The notes below the pieces were generated by a model. It searched no databases, was not told where the DNA came from, and saw only the letters and a program-made list of their open reading frames with translations. From Muellerivita sp035541195 (GTDB lineage Bacteria; Oederibacteriota; Muellerivitia; Muellerivitales; Muellerivitaceae), in NCBI GenBank assembly GCA_035541195.1, contig DATKNU010000086.1, positions 1 to 5,379 on the forward strand: a DNA stretch of 5,379 nt, given 5' to 3'. This document shows positions 1 to 5,379 of this stretch, piece after piece; within the stretch, counting starts at the first letter, position 1, and every line of letters begins with the position of its first letter. The position numbers were made by a program, and so were the translations under genes.

Positions 1-1
1 G

Positions 2-454
2 GACGCCGTGAACCAAAATGTCGAAAAATTCGACGACAGCGGCAACCTCATCACCTCTTGGTCCACCCAAGGCGCCTGGGACGCCGCCGCCAGCGATCCG
101 GACGGGATCGTTTGCGACAAGTGGGGGAACGTCTACACGCCGGATTACAATAATTTTTGCGTCTATAAATACACCGATACGGGAACCTTCGAGGGGCAAA
201 TCGGGGAACGAGGCTCGGGCCCCGGACAGTTCGGCTCCCTGTCCTGCGGCATCTGCGTGGACGCCAAGGGAATCCTCTATGTCTCGGATTATTCCTACCG
301 GAGGGTTTCGGAATTCTCGCTGGACGGAAAATACCTGTGCCAATGGGGCAACAGCGGCCCGGGGGCCTTGGGTAATTTCGACTACTTCTGCCTGGGCCCC
401 TCGGGGGACGCCTATGTGGAGGATAACAACACTATCAAGGTCTTCGGGCCCTGA
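2..454 (+). CDS. NHL-repeat beta-propeller protein, C-terminal part
   Basis: The frame is open from the first base, so the gene starts upstream of the window; 150 residues are visible before the TGA. The GTG at position 8 is an internal Val codon, not a convincing start. The sequence is built of NHL-type blades: a blade end at about residues 6-24 (NVEKFDDSGNLITSW), a blade at 33-71 (DPDGIVCDKWGNVYTPD, then VYKYTDTGTFEGQIGERG), another at 73-121 (GPGQFGS, GICVDAKGILYVSD, EFSLDGKYLCQWG) and a last partial one at 123-150 ending in TIKVFGP, which would close the ring. NHL propellers are usually binding or scaffold modules, often exported; the ligand cannot be told here. No membrane anchor or sorting signal follows the last blade. 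Six cysteines (38, 53, 82, 85, 113, 130) are unusual and include a CGIC pair. The gene converges on clpB. The family call is firm; function is unknown. Confidence 0.85.
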   Translation, partial: DAVNQNVEKFDDSGNLITSWSTQGAWDAAASDPDGIVCDKWGNVYTPDYNNFCVYKYTDTGTFEGQIGERGSGPGQFGSLSCGICVDAKGILYVSDYSYRRVSEFSLDGKYLCQWGNSGPGALGNFDYFCLGPSGDAYVEDNNTIKVFGP

Positions 455-475
455 CCTAAGACGGGGACCTGCCGT

Positions 476-3070
476 TTATCCTATCTTCAATTCCCCACCC
501 TTGACGTCCACCGTGACCTTTTGCCCGTCCTTGATTTCCCCATCCAGGAGCTTCAGGGCGAGCTTATCCACCAGTTCCGTCTGGATGAGCCGCTTCAAGG
601 GCCGGGCCCCGAAAACCGGGTCATAACCCTTCTCGGCCAGGTAGGCCAAGGCGCCCTTGGACAGGTCCAGGGAGATCTTCTTGTCGGCCAGGCGGCCTTT
701 AAGGCCGGCCAATTGGATGCTCACGATGGATTCCAATTGGTCCTCGCCCAAGCGGTGGAAGATCACGATGTCGTCGATGCGGTTGAGGAACTCGGGCCGG
801 AAAAACTGCCGCAGTTCCTTGATCAAGGCGTCCTTCAGGTCCTCGTCGTTCTTCTTGGATTCCATGATCTGCTGGGAGGCGATGTTGCTGGTCATGATGA
901 GGACCGTGTTCTTGAAATCCACCACCCGGCCCTGGCTGTCGGTCAGGCGCCCGTCGTCCAGCACCTGGAGCAGCACGTTGAAGACGTCCGCGTGGGCCTT
1001 CTCCACCTCGTCGAAGAGCACCACCGAATAAGGACGGCGGCGCACGGCCTCGGTCAATTGGCCGCCTTCATCGTATCCCACGTATCCCGGGGGCGCCCCG
1101 ATGAGCCGGGCCACCGAATGCTTTTCCATGTATTCGCTCATGTCGATGCGCACCATCATCTTCTCGTCGTCGAACAGGTACCCGGCCAAGGCCTTGGCCA
1201 GCTCGGTCTTTCCCACGCCCGTGGGGCCCACGAAGAGGAAACTTCCCAGGGGCCGGTTCGGGTCGGACAAGCCCGAGCGGGAACGCCGGATGGCGTTGGC
1301 CACGGCCTCGACCGCCTCGTCCTGGCCCACCACCCGCTCCTTGAGCTTGGCTTCCATATGGATGAGCTTCTCGGTCTCCCCCTGCATCATCTTGGACACC
1401 GGGATGCCCGTCCATTTGGCCACCACTTCGGCGATGCCCTCGTCGGTGACTTCTTCCTTGAGCATGGCGCCGGACTTTTGGAGGTCGTCGAGCTTCGCCT
1501 GGGCCTCCTTTAATTGGGCCTGAAGCTTGGGGGCCTGGCCATAGCGAATTTCGGCGACCTTATTCAGGTCCCCGGCGCGCTCGTACTTGGCTTCCTCGGT
1601 CTTGAGGCCGTCCAGTTGCTCCCGGATCTTTTGGACGTCTTGAATGACCTTCTTTTCGGACTGCCAACGGGTCTTCAAATGGCTGGAGTTTTCCTTCAGG
1701 TTCGCCAGTTCCTTCTCGAGCTTCTCGAGCCGGTCCTTGGAGGCCTCGTCCTTTTCCTTTTGCAGGGCCTGCTTCTCGATCTCCAATTGGCGCATCTTGC
1801 GTTCCACCTCGTCCAGCGCCACCGGCATGGAATCGATCTCCATGCGCAGTTTGGACCCGGCCTCGTCCACCAGGTCGATGGCCTTGTCGGGCAGGAAGCG
1901 GTTCGTGATGTAGCGGTGGGACAGGACGGCGGCGGCCACCAAGGCCGAATCCTGGATGCGCACGCCGTGGTGGACCTCGTAGCGTTCCTTGAGTCCCCGC
2001 AGGATGGAGATGGTGTCCGAAACCGAGGGCTCGCCCACCAGCACCTGCTGGAAGCGGCGCTCCAGGGCCGGGTCCTTCTCGATGTATTTGCGGTACTCAT
2101 CCAGCGTGGTGGCGCCCACCGCGCGCAGTTCCCCGCGGGCCAGGGCGGGCTTGAGCATGTTGCTGGCGTCCATGGCCCCGTCGGCCTTGCCGGCGCCCAC
2201 CAGGGTGTGCAATTCATCAATGAAGAGGATGATCTGGCCCTGGCTGTCGGTGACTTCCTTCAAGAAGGCCTTCAAGCGGTCCTCGAACTCGCCGCGGAAC
2301 TTGGCGCCGGCCACCATGCCGCCCAGGTCCAGCGCGATGACCTTCTTGCCCTTGAGCCCCTCGGGCACGTCGCCGGACACGATGCGGCCCGCCAAGCCCT
2401 CGGCGATGGCGGTCTTGCCCACGCCGGGTTCGCCGATGAGCACCGGGTTGTTCTTGGTGCGCCGGGAGAGCACTTGGATGACCCGGCGGATTTCCTCGTC
2501 CCGGCCGATGACCGGGTCCAGCTTCCCGCGCCGGGCCAGGTCCGTCAGGTCCTTGCCGTATTTGGCCAAGGCCTGGTATTTATCCTCGGGACTTTGGTCG
2601 GTGACACGGGCGGATCCCCGCACTTCCGCCAGGGCAGCGAGGATTTTATTGCGGTCCAATTTGTAGCGGCGGGTGAGGCCCTTGACGCCCCATTCCTCGG
2701 AGTGGCCGGAAGCGTGGGGGGCTTCCACCAGCGCCAAAAGCAGGTGCTCGGTGGAAACATACTCGTCCTTCATCTTGTCCGCTTCCTTGTGGGCTTGGTC
2801 CAGGGCTTTCGCCAAGCGCGGCGCCAGGTAAACCTGGGAATCGCCGGAAACCTTGGGAAGGCCGGCCAGGTCCGCGTCCAGGTCCTTGGCCAAGCTTTGC
2901 GGGTCCGCGCCGATCTTCTTCAACAAGGGCGCCACCACGCTCTCTTCCTGCTGGAGCAGGGAAAGGAACAGGTGCTCGTTGTCCACTTGGGGATGGCCCA
3001 TCTCGGAAGCCAGGGACTGGGCCGATTGCAGGGCTTTCTGCGCGTTGAGGGTAAATTGATTGATGTCCAT
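476..3070 (-). CDS. clpB: ATP-dependent protein disaggregase ClpB (Hsp104/Clp family)
   Basis: This cytoplasmic hexameric AAA+ chaperone threads aggregated proteins through its pore and works with DnaK/DnaJ/GrpE. All parts are present in 864 residues (E. coli ClpB has 857): N-domain with two Clp repeats (about 1-150), Walker A1 GEPGVGKT (213-220), Walker B1 ILFIDE (281-286), arginine pair in ALERRF (338-339), coiled-coil middle domain (about 410-540), Walker A2 GPTGVGKT (615-622), Walker B2 VVLFDE (683-688), pore loop 2 GYVGYDEGG (662-670), arginine finger region RPEFLNRID (758-766; R764) and sensor 2 GARPLKR (821-827). The long middle domain and lack of an IGL/IGF ClpP-binding loop separate it from ClpA, ClpC and ClpX. 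Pore loop 1 reads GAKFRGEFE, with Phe258 where Tyr is usual. The ATG at 3070 gives a normal ClpB N-terminus and has a TGAGGT site 10 bases upstream. A promoter candidate in the gap ahead suggests transcription separate from the glycosyltransferases. Confidence 0.98.
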   Translation of the reverse strand: MDINQFTLNAQKALQSAQSLASEMGHPQVDNEHLFLSLLQQEESVVAPLLKKIGADPQSLAKDLDADLAGLPKVSGDSQVYLAPRLAKALDQAHKEADKMKDEYVSTEHLLLALVEAPHASGHSEEWGVKGLTRRYKLDRNKILAALAEVRGSARVTDQSPEDKYQALAKYGKDLTDLARRGKLDPVIGRDEEIRRVIQVLSRRTKNNPVLIGEPGVGKTAIAEGLAGRIVSGDVPEGLKGKKVIALDLGGMVAGAKFRGEFEDRLKAFLKEVTDSQGQIILFIDELHTLVGAGKADGAMDASNMLKPALARGELRAVGATTLDEYRKYIEKDPALERRFQQVLVGEPSVSDTISILRGLKERYEVHHGVRIQDSALVAAAVLSHRYITNRFLPDKAIDLVDEAGSKLRMEIDSMPVALDEVERKMRQLEIEKQALQKEKDEASKDRLEKLEKELANLKENSSHLKTRWQSEKKVIQDVQKIREQLDGLKTEEAKYERAGDLNKVAEIRYGQAPKLQAQLKEAQAKLDDLQKSGAMLKEEVTDEGIAEVVAKWTGIPVSKMMQGETEKLIHMEAKLKERVVGQDEAVEAVANAIRRSRSGLSDPNRPLGSFLFVGPTGVGKTELAKALAGYLFDDEKMMVRIDMSEYMEKHSVARLIGAPPGYVGYDEGGQLTEAVRRRPYSVVLFDEVEKAHADVFNVLLQVLDDGRLTDSQGRVVDFKNTVLIMTSNIASQQIMESKKNDEDLKDALIKELRQFFRPEFLNRIDDIVIFHRLGEDQLESIVSIQLAGLKGRLADKKISLDLSKGALAYLAEKGYDPVFGARPLKRLIQTELVDKLALKLLDGEIKDGQKVTVDVKGGELKIG

Positions 3071-3080
3071 GTCGGGTTAA

Positions 3081-3086
3081 ACCTCA
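3081..3086 (-). promoter_or_regulatory. Ribosome binding site of clpB
   Basis: Read on the minus strand this is TGAGGT, a good match to the Shine-Dalgarno core, with 10 bases before the ATG. It lies just downstream of a small AU-rich hairpin and overlaps only a weak 3-bp GGT/ACC pairing, so it looks accessible. Confidence 0.65.
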
Positions 3087-3089
3087 GTT

Positions 3090-3102
3090 ATTTCGTTGAA
3101 AT
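3090..3102 (-). other. Small AU-rich hairpin in the clpB leader
   Basis: On the minus strand ATTTC-AAC-GAAAT is a perfect 5-bp inverted repeat with a 3-base loop. It ends 3 bases upstream of the clpB ribosome binding site. The stem is mostly A-U and would be weak at moderate temperature. A role in setting ribosome access is possible but not shown, and an inverted repeat this short can occur by chance. Confidence 0.25.
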
Positions 3103-3107
3103 CAGGC

Positions 3108-3132
3108 CCGGCTTCGCTTTGAGCGACGCCAG
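3108..3132 (-). other. GC-rich hairpin at the predicted 5' end of the clpB mRNA
   Basis: On the minus strand the arms CTGGC-G-TCGCT and AGCGA-A-GCCGG enclose a CAA loop. That is nine Watson-Crick pairs, one G-U pair and one G-A mismatch. The hairpin begins about where transcription from the candidate promoter would start, so it would cap the transcript. No U-run follows it, so it is not an intrinsic terminator for the genes upstream. A 5' stabilising hairpin or a protein-binding site are the obvious options; neither can be tested by reading alone. Confidence 0.35.
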
Positions 3133-3139
3133 ACAATGC

Positions 3140-3168
3140 AAAATAAGACGGCAAATGCCCGCTTTCAA
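3140..3168 (-). promoter_or_regulatory. Candidate housekeeping sigma factor promoter of clpB
   Basis: On the minus strand there is a -35 TTGAAA (3163-3168, five of six to TTGACA), a 17-base spacer and a -10 TATTTT (3140-3145, four of six to TATAAT). Transcription would start near 3133, giving a leader of about 63 bases. The -35 starts 12 bases after the stop codon of the upstream glycosyltransferase gene, so clpB could be expressed separately from it. I see no CIRCE inverted repeat and no sigma-32-type CCCCAT -10 element. Confidence 0.5.
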
Positions 3169-3180
3169 TAGAAGACCCCG

Positions 3181-4794
3181 TTAAAAAACACTTTGAATGG
3201 CCGGTGAGTTATCCGCCTGGACCTCTCCGGGCGCCTCATAGTAATACCAGGTGTCGGCCAACAGACCCCGGGGGACTTGGTTAAACCAGCCCCGCGAAAT
3301 CAGCGGGGCCTGGGGAAGATAGGCCGGGCCCAGTTGAAGGAACTCGGCGCTCACCAGATAAACCCACCCAGGCTGGGGGCCTTGCAGGTCTTTTTCAGTC
3401 CAAGGGCTCCATGGAAGCCCATAAAAAACAGGATTCAGGGATCCGAACTGGGCCAGTTTGACGTGGGTCCATCCCCGTTTTTTGGCTTCCGCGACCATCC
3501 GGCGGGTGTTCTGGCCGATGTCCAGATTCGAGTCCCCCAGCCAATAGAGACGACGGCTGGGCGCCACGAGTTCGTTGAAATAACCCGTTTGGTAAGGGTA
3601 ACTCAGGCCCACGCTGAAAACTTGGAACAGCAGGAGCCCTCCCGCCAAGAGGGGAAAAACCCTTTCCCCGCGGGGCTTTTGATCCCACATCCAACCGGCG
3701 GCCCGACCGGCCATGAGGATGAAAAAGGGGTACAAGGGCAACAGGTTCCGGATTCCCAGGTCATAAACCGGGGCCACCAAGAGAAAGAAGACCAGGGGTG
3801 GGACCCATTGCCAGGCGGGCAATCGGATCTTCCCTTTTACCGCCAAGAAGACCGCGACCGCCAACAGGATCAGAAGAGGCAAGGGCGACTTGATCAAGAG
3901 CGCCGTAGGGTTGTAAAGCGGGAACGGATGGACGCTGATCTCCCCGCGGAAATAAACCGCGCGGCCCAAGGAAGCCGTAATCGAATGCAGGCCGTTGAAC
4001 AGCAAGCCCAAGGGCCAGGGATGCCCGGTAATGAACAGGGTCCCAGGAAGGTAAAGCGCCAGGATCCAAGCCAGGCCCGCAATCGTTCCCCAGCCCCAAC
4101 GGGCCCATATCCCACGCCAAGCCGGGCCTCGCTTCCAGGAGGCCAAGACTTCCAGAACCAAAAACACCGGCAAGAGGAAGACCGCCGAAAACTTGCAGGT
4201 CACCGCCATGGCGGCCAAAAGCCCCGCCAGGGCCGATCGGCGGGGGGACGGGTCGGCCTGGGCTTTGTGGAAGGCGATAACCGCCGCGGTGAAAAAAAAC
4301 GTCATAGGGATGTCGGCCAAGACGAACCCGGAAAAAGCCAAAATGGAGGGCTCGAAGGCCCAGAGGGCGAGGACCGAGGCCAGCAGGCCGGGACTTCCAC
4401 CCCGCGCGGCCCCGAAGAGCAACAACCCCAGCCCCAGGCCGAAAAGGAAGGTCACCCCCCGGGAAAGCTCGAAGAGAAGCGGCCAGCGGTCCGCGTTCAG
4501 GACGAAAAGGAAATGGTAATCCCGCTGCAGGTAGACGTGGAAAGACTGCTCCGACCGATAGGGCACCCCCAGCGCCCAAAGGGGCAGGGCCTGCAGCCCC
4601 TTGGCCAAAGGCGGATGCTCGGCGGCCGAAAGAACGTCCCCCTTCCAATAAAAAAACCCGTCCCCCATCTCAATCATCTCGTCCCCGGCCGGGGAATCTG
4701 ACGCGAGCCGTGGCAGCACCTGGGCGCTGAAGAGGAGCGCGAAGAAAAAGAAAATGACCCAAGGACGGGGAAAAGGGGTTGGGGTGGATCGCAT
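3181..4794 (-). CDS. GT39/PMT-type membrane glycosyltransferase, complete copy
   Basis: A 537-residue polytopic membrane protein of the GT-C fold. Such enzymes move a sugar from a polyprenyl-phosphate carrier to an acceptor on the outer face of the cytoplasmic membrane; donor and acceptor are unknown here. About ten membrane segments are visible, at roughly 12-29, 114-130, 136-154, 158-175, 187-199, 203-219, 234-250, 298-318, 330-345, 350-364 and 378-396 (two may be half-helices). The first outer loop carries the acidic pair GDE (37-39) expected of the catalytic site, then EHPPLAK (59-65). LLIKSPLPLL (299-308) and GIRNLLPLYPF (347-357) fit the GT39 pattern. A soluble C-terminal domain (about 404-537) holds LGDSNLDIGQ (419-428) and many Trp and Tyr. 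The ATG at 4794 follows a GGGAG site; an in-frame ATG at 4878 would add an Arg-rich extension inside the upstream gene and was not chosen. It lies 7 bases downstream of a paralogous gene. Confidence 0.85.
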   Translation of the reverse strand: MRSTPTPFPRPWVIFFFFALLFSAQVLPRLASDSPAGDEMIEMGDGFFYWKGDVLSAAEHPPLAKGLQALPLWALGVPYRSEQSFHVYLQRDYHFLFVLNADRWPLLFELSRGVTFLFGLGLGLLLFGAARGGSPGLLASVLALWAFEPSILAFSGFVLADIPMTFFFTAAVIAFHKAQADPSPRRSALAGLLAAMAVTCKFSAVFLLPVFLVLEVLASWKRGPAWRGIWARWGWGTIAGLAWILALYLPGTLFITGHPWPLGLLFNGLHSITASLGRAVYFRGEISVHPFPLYNPTALLIKSPLPLLILLAVAVFLAVKGKIRLPAWQWVPPLVFFLLVAPVYDLGIRNLLPLYPFFILMAGRAAGWMWDQKPRGERVFPLLAGGLLLFQVFSVGLSYPYQTGYFNELVAPSRRLYWLGDSNLDIGQNTRRMVAEAKKRGWTHVKLAQFGSLNPVFYGLPWSPWTEKDLQGPQPGWVYLVSAEFLQLGPAYLPQAPLISRGWFNQVPRGLLADTWYYYEAPGEVQADNSPAIQSVF

Positions 4795-4801
4795 GGCTGT
4801 T

Positions 4802-5379
4802 TTACTCCCGCTTGGGGAAATAGGGCGCCGAGTGGATCTGGGGCGAAGCATCGGCCCCCGGCGTCCCCGGGACTTCATAGTAAAGCCAGGTATCCCCCAC
4901 CCGGCCGCTGGGCGGCGCTTGGTGGATCCAGCTGTTGAGAATGGCCGGGGCGGTGGAATCGTAGGCCGGCCCCATCTGGATGAATTCGGCGTTGATGGCG
5001 TAAACCCATCCGGCTTGGGGCCCCTTCAGGTCCTTTTGGGTCCAAGGCTGCCAATCCATCCCGTACCAGGCCGGGTCCGCGATCCCCATATAAGCCAGCT
5101 TGACGTGGGTCCATCCCCGCCGTTTGGCTTCCCGGGCCAAGCGCTGGGTGTCCTGCCCGATGTCCAGGTTGGAATCACCCAACCAATAAATCTTCCGGTC
5201 CCGGGGCACCAGCTCGTTGAAATAACTGATCTGGGAGGGGAAACAAAGCCCCACGCTCAAAGCTTGGAAAGCCAATAGGCCCGCCAAAAGCGCGGGAAAC
5301 ACCAGGCTCTTTTTCGGCCTGCGATGCCACATCCATTCCCCGGCCCGGGCGGCCGCCAAAAAACAAAAAGGGTAAACCG
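4802..5379 (-). CDS. GT39/PMT-type membrane glycosyltransferase, C-terminal part
   Basis: Only the last 191 residues are in the window; the frame stays open to the right edge, so the gene is cut by the window, not shown to be broken. The visible part starts in a membrane helix (VYPFCFLAAARAG), followed by another helix at about 25-46 and then the soluble C-terminal domain. Its landmarks match the downstream gene: YFNELV (52-57), YWLGDSNLDIGQ (64-75), GWTHVKLA (88-95), PWTQKDLKGPQ (111-121), GWVY (123-126) and GPAY (136-139). By hand alignment about 99 of 170 positions are identical, with one single-residue gap. The TTG that could be read as a start at 5359 lies inside the conserved helix and is an ordinary Leu codon. 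The product should be an integral membrane enzyme using a lipid-linked sugar, with unknown acceptor. The gene is probably co-transcribed with its paralog. Confidence 0.82.
   Translation of the reverse strand, partial: VYPFCFLAAARAGEWMWHRRPKKSLVFPALLAGLLAFQALSVGLCFPSQISYFNELVPRDRKIYWLGDSNLDIGQDTQRLAREAKRRGWTHVKLAYMGIADPAWYGMDWQPWTQKDLKGPQAGWVYAINAEFIQMGPAYDSTAPAILNSWIHQAPPSGRVGDTWLYYEVPGTPGADASPQIHSAPYFPKRE
4805..4809 (-). promoter_or_regulatory. Ribosome binding site inside the end of the upstream gene
   Basis: Minus-strand GGGAG lies 10 bases before the ATG at 4794 and is formed by the final Arg and Glu codons (CGG GAG) of the upstream glycosyltransferase, directly before its TAA. This placement suggests translational coupling of the two paralogs and supports the ATG at 4794 as the start. 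Confidence 0.55.

Noticed and set aside
459..477. Hairpin between the convergent genes as a shared terminator
   Set aside because: The pairing is only about six base pairs including one G-U, with a 7-base loop. It overlaps the clpB stop codon and has no real U-run on either side.
2603..2623. Internal start giving a short ClpB isoform, as known from E. coli (GTG at codon 149)
   Set aside because: The aligned Val156 codon here is GTC, not a start codon. Nearby Val150 is GTG, but the only purine-rich stretch ahead of it (GGCGGAA) directly abuts it, too close for a ribosome binding site.
1514..3184. 556-codon plus-strand open frame opposite clpB, with a second long one at 521-1513
   Set aside because: Both lie antisense to an unmistakable clpB. 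GC-rich genes with G or C at third positions commonly produce long open antisense frames. The translations are low in complexity (many His, Gln, Leu, Gly, Val) and show no family motif.
3183..3188. Run of six T on the minus strand at the end of the complete glycosyltransferase as a terminator tail
   Set aside because: The run lies within the last codons (Val, Phe, stop), and I find no stable hairpin directly before it.
3277..4701. 474-codon plus-strand open frame opposite the complete glycosyltransferase
   Set aside because: Its product is rich in Gln, Arg, Gly and Pro, the expected antisense of a hydrophobic membrane protein. The minus-strand frame has clear membrane helices and motifs and a paralog next door.
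4792..4878. In-frame ATG at 4878 as the start of the complete glycosyltransferase
   Set aside because: It would overlap the upstream gene by 77 bases and add 28 Arg- and Ser-rich residues before the first membrane helix. The ATG at 4794 has a ribosome binding site and a normal N-terminus.
5175..5366. Small overlapping minus-strand open frames inside the glycosyltransferase genes (for example 5175-5366, 3761-4648)
   Set aside because: They are out-of-frame shadows of the real genes, with Pro-, Arg- and Gly-rich products and no independent start signal.

Overview
The window is a GC-rich stretch of bacterial chromosome with four protein-coding genes, two of them cut by the window edges. No RNA gene, mobile element or CRISPR array is visible. 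Close gene packing and Shine-Dalgarno-like sites before both complete genes point to a bacterium. The mix (NHL beta-propeller, ClpB, tandem GT39-type membrane glycosyltransferases) does not fix a phylum. An under-sampled Gram-negative lineage is possible, but that is a guess.

Left edge, plus strand: the last 150 residues of an NHL-repeat beta-propeller protein. It converges on clpB with only 21 bases between the two stop codons.

Centre, minus strand: a complete 864-residue ClpB disaggregase with its N-domain, two AAA+ modules and coiled-coil middle domain. Its 110-base upstream gap holds a good housekeeping-type promoter candidate with a 17-base spacer, two small hairpins and a ribosome binding site.

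Right half, minus strand: two tandem paralogous membrane glycosyltransferases of the GT39/PMT type. The downstream copy is complete (537 residues). The upstream copy shows only its C-terminal 191 residues. They are separated by 7 bases, and the ribosome binding site of the second lies in the last two sense codons of the first, so they look like a translationally coupled pair. The shared C-terminal domain is about 58% identical by hand alignment.

The two glycosyltransferases probably work together on polyprenyl-phosphate-linked sugars in the envelope. ClpB is a cytoplasmic stress chaperone and appears to be a neighbour with its own promoter rather than a functional partner. I see no convincing new system. 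The most interesting points are the duplicated glycosyltransferase with its conserved C-terminal domain and the structured clpB leader.
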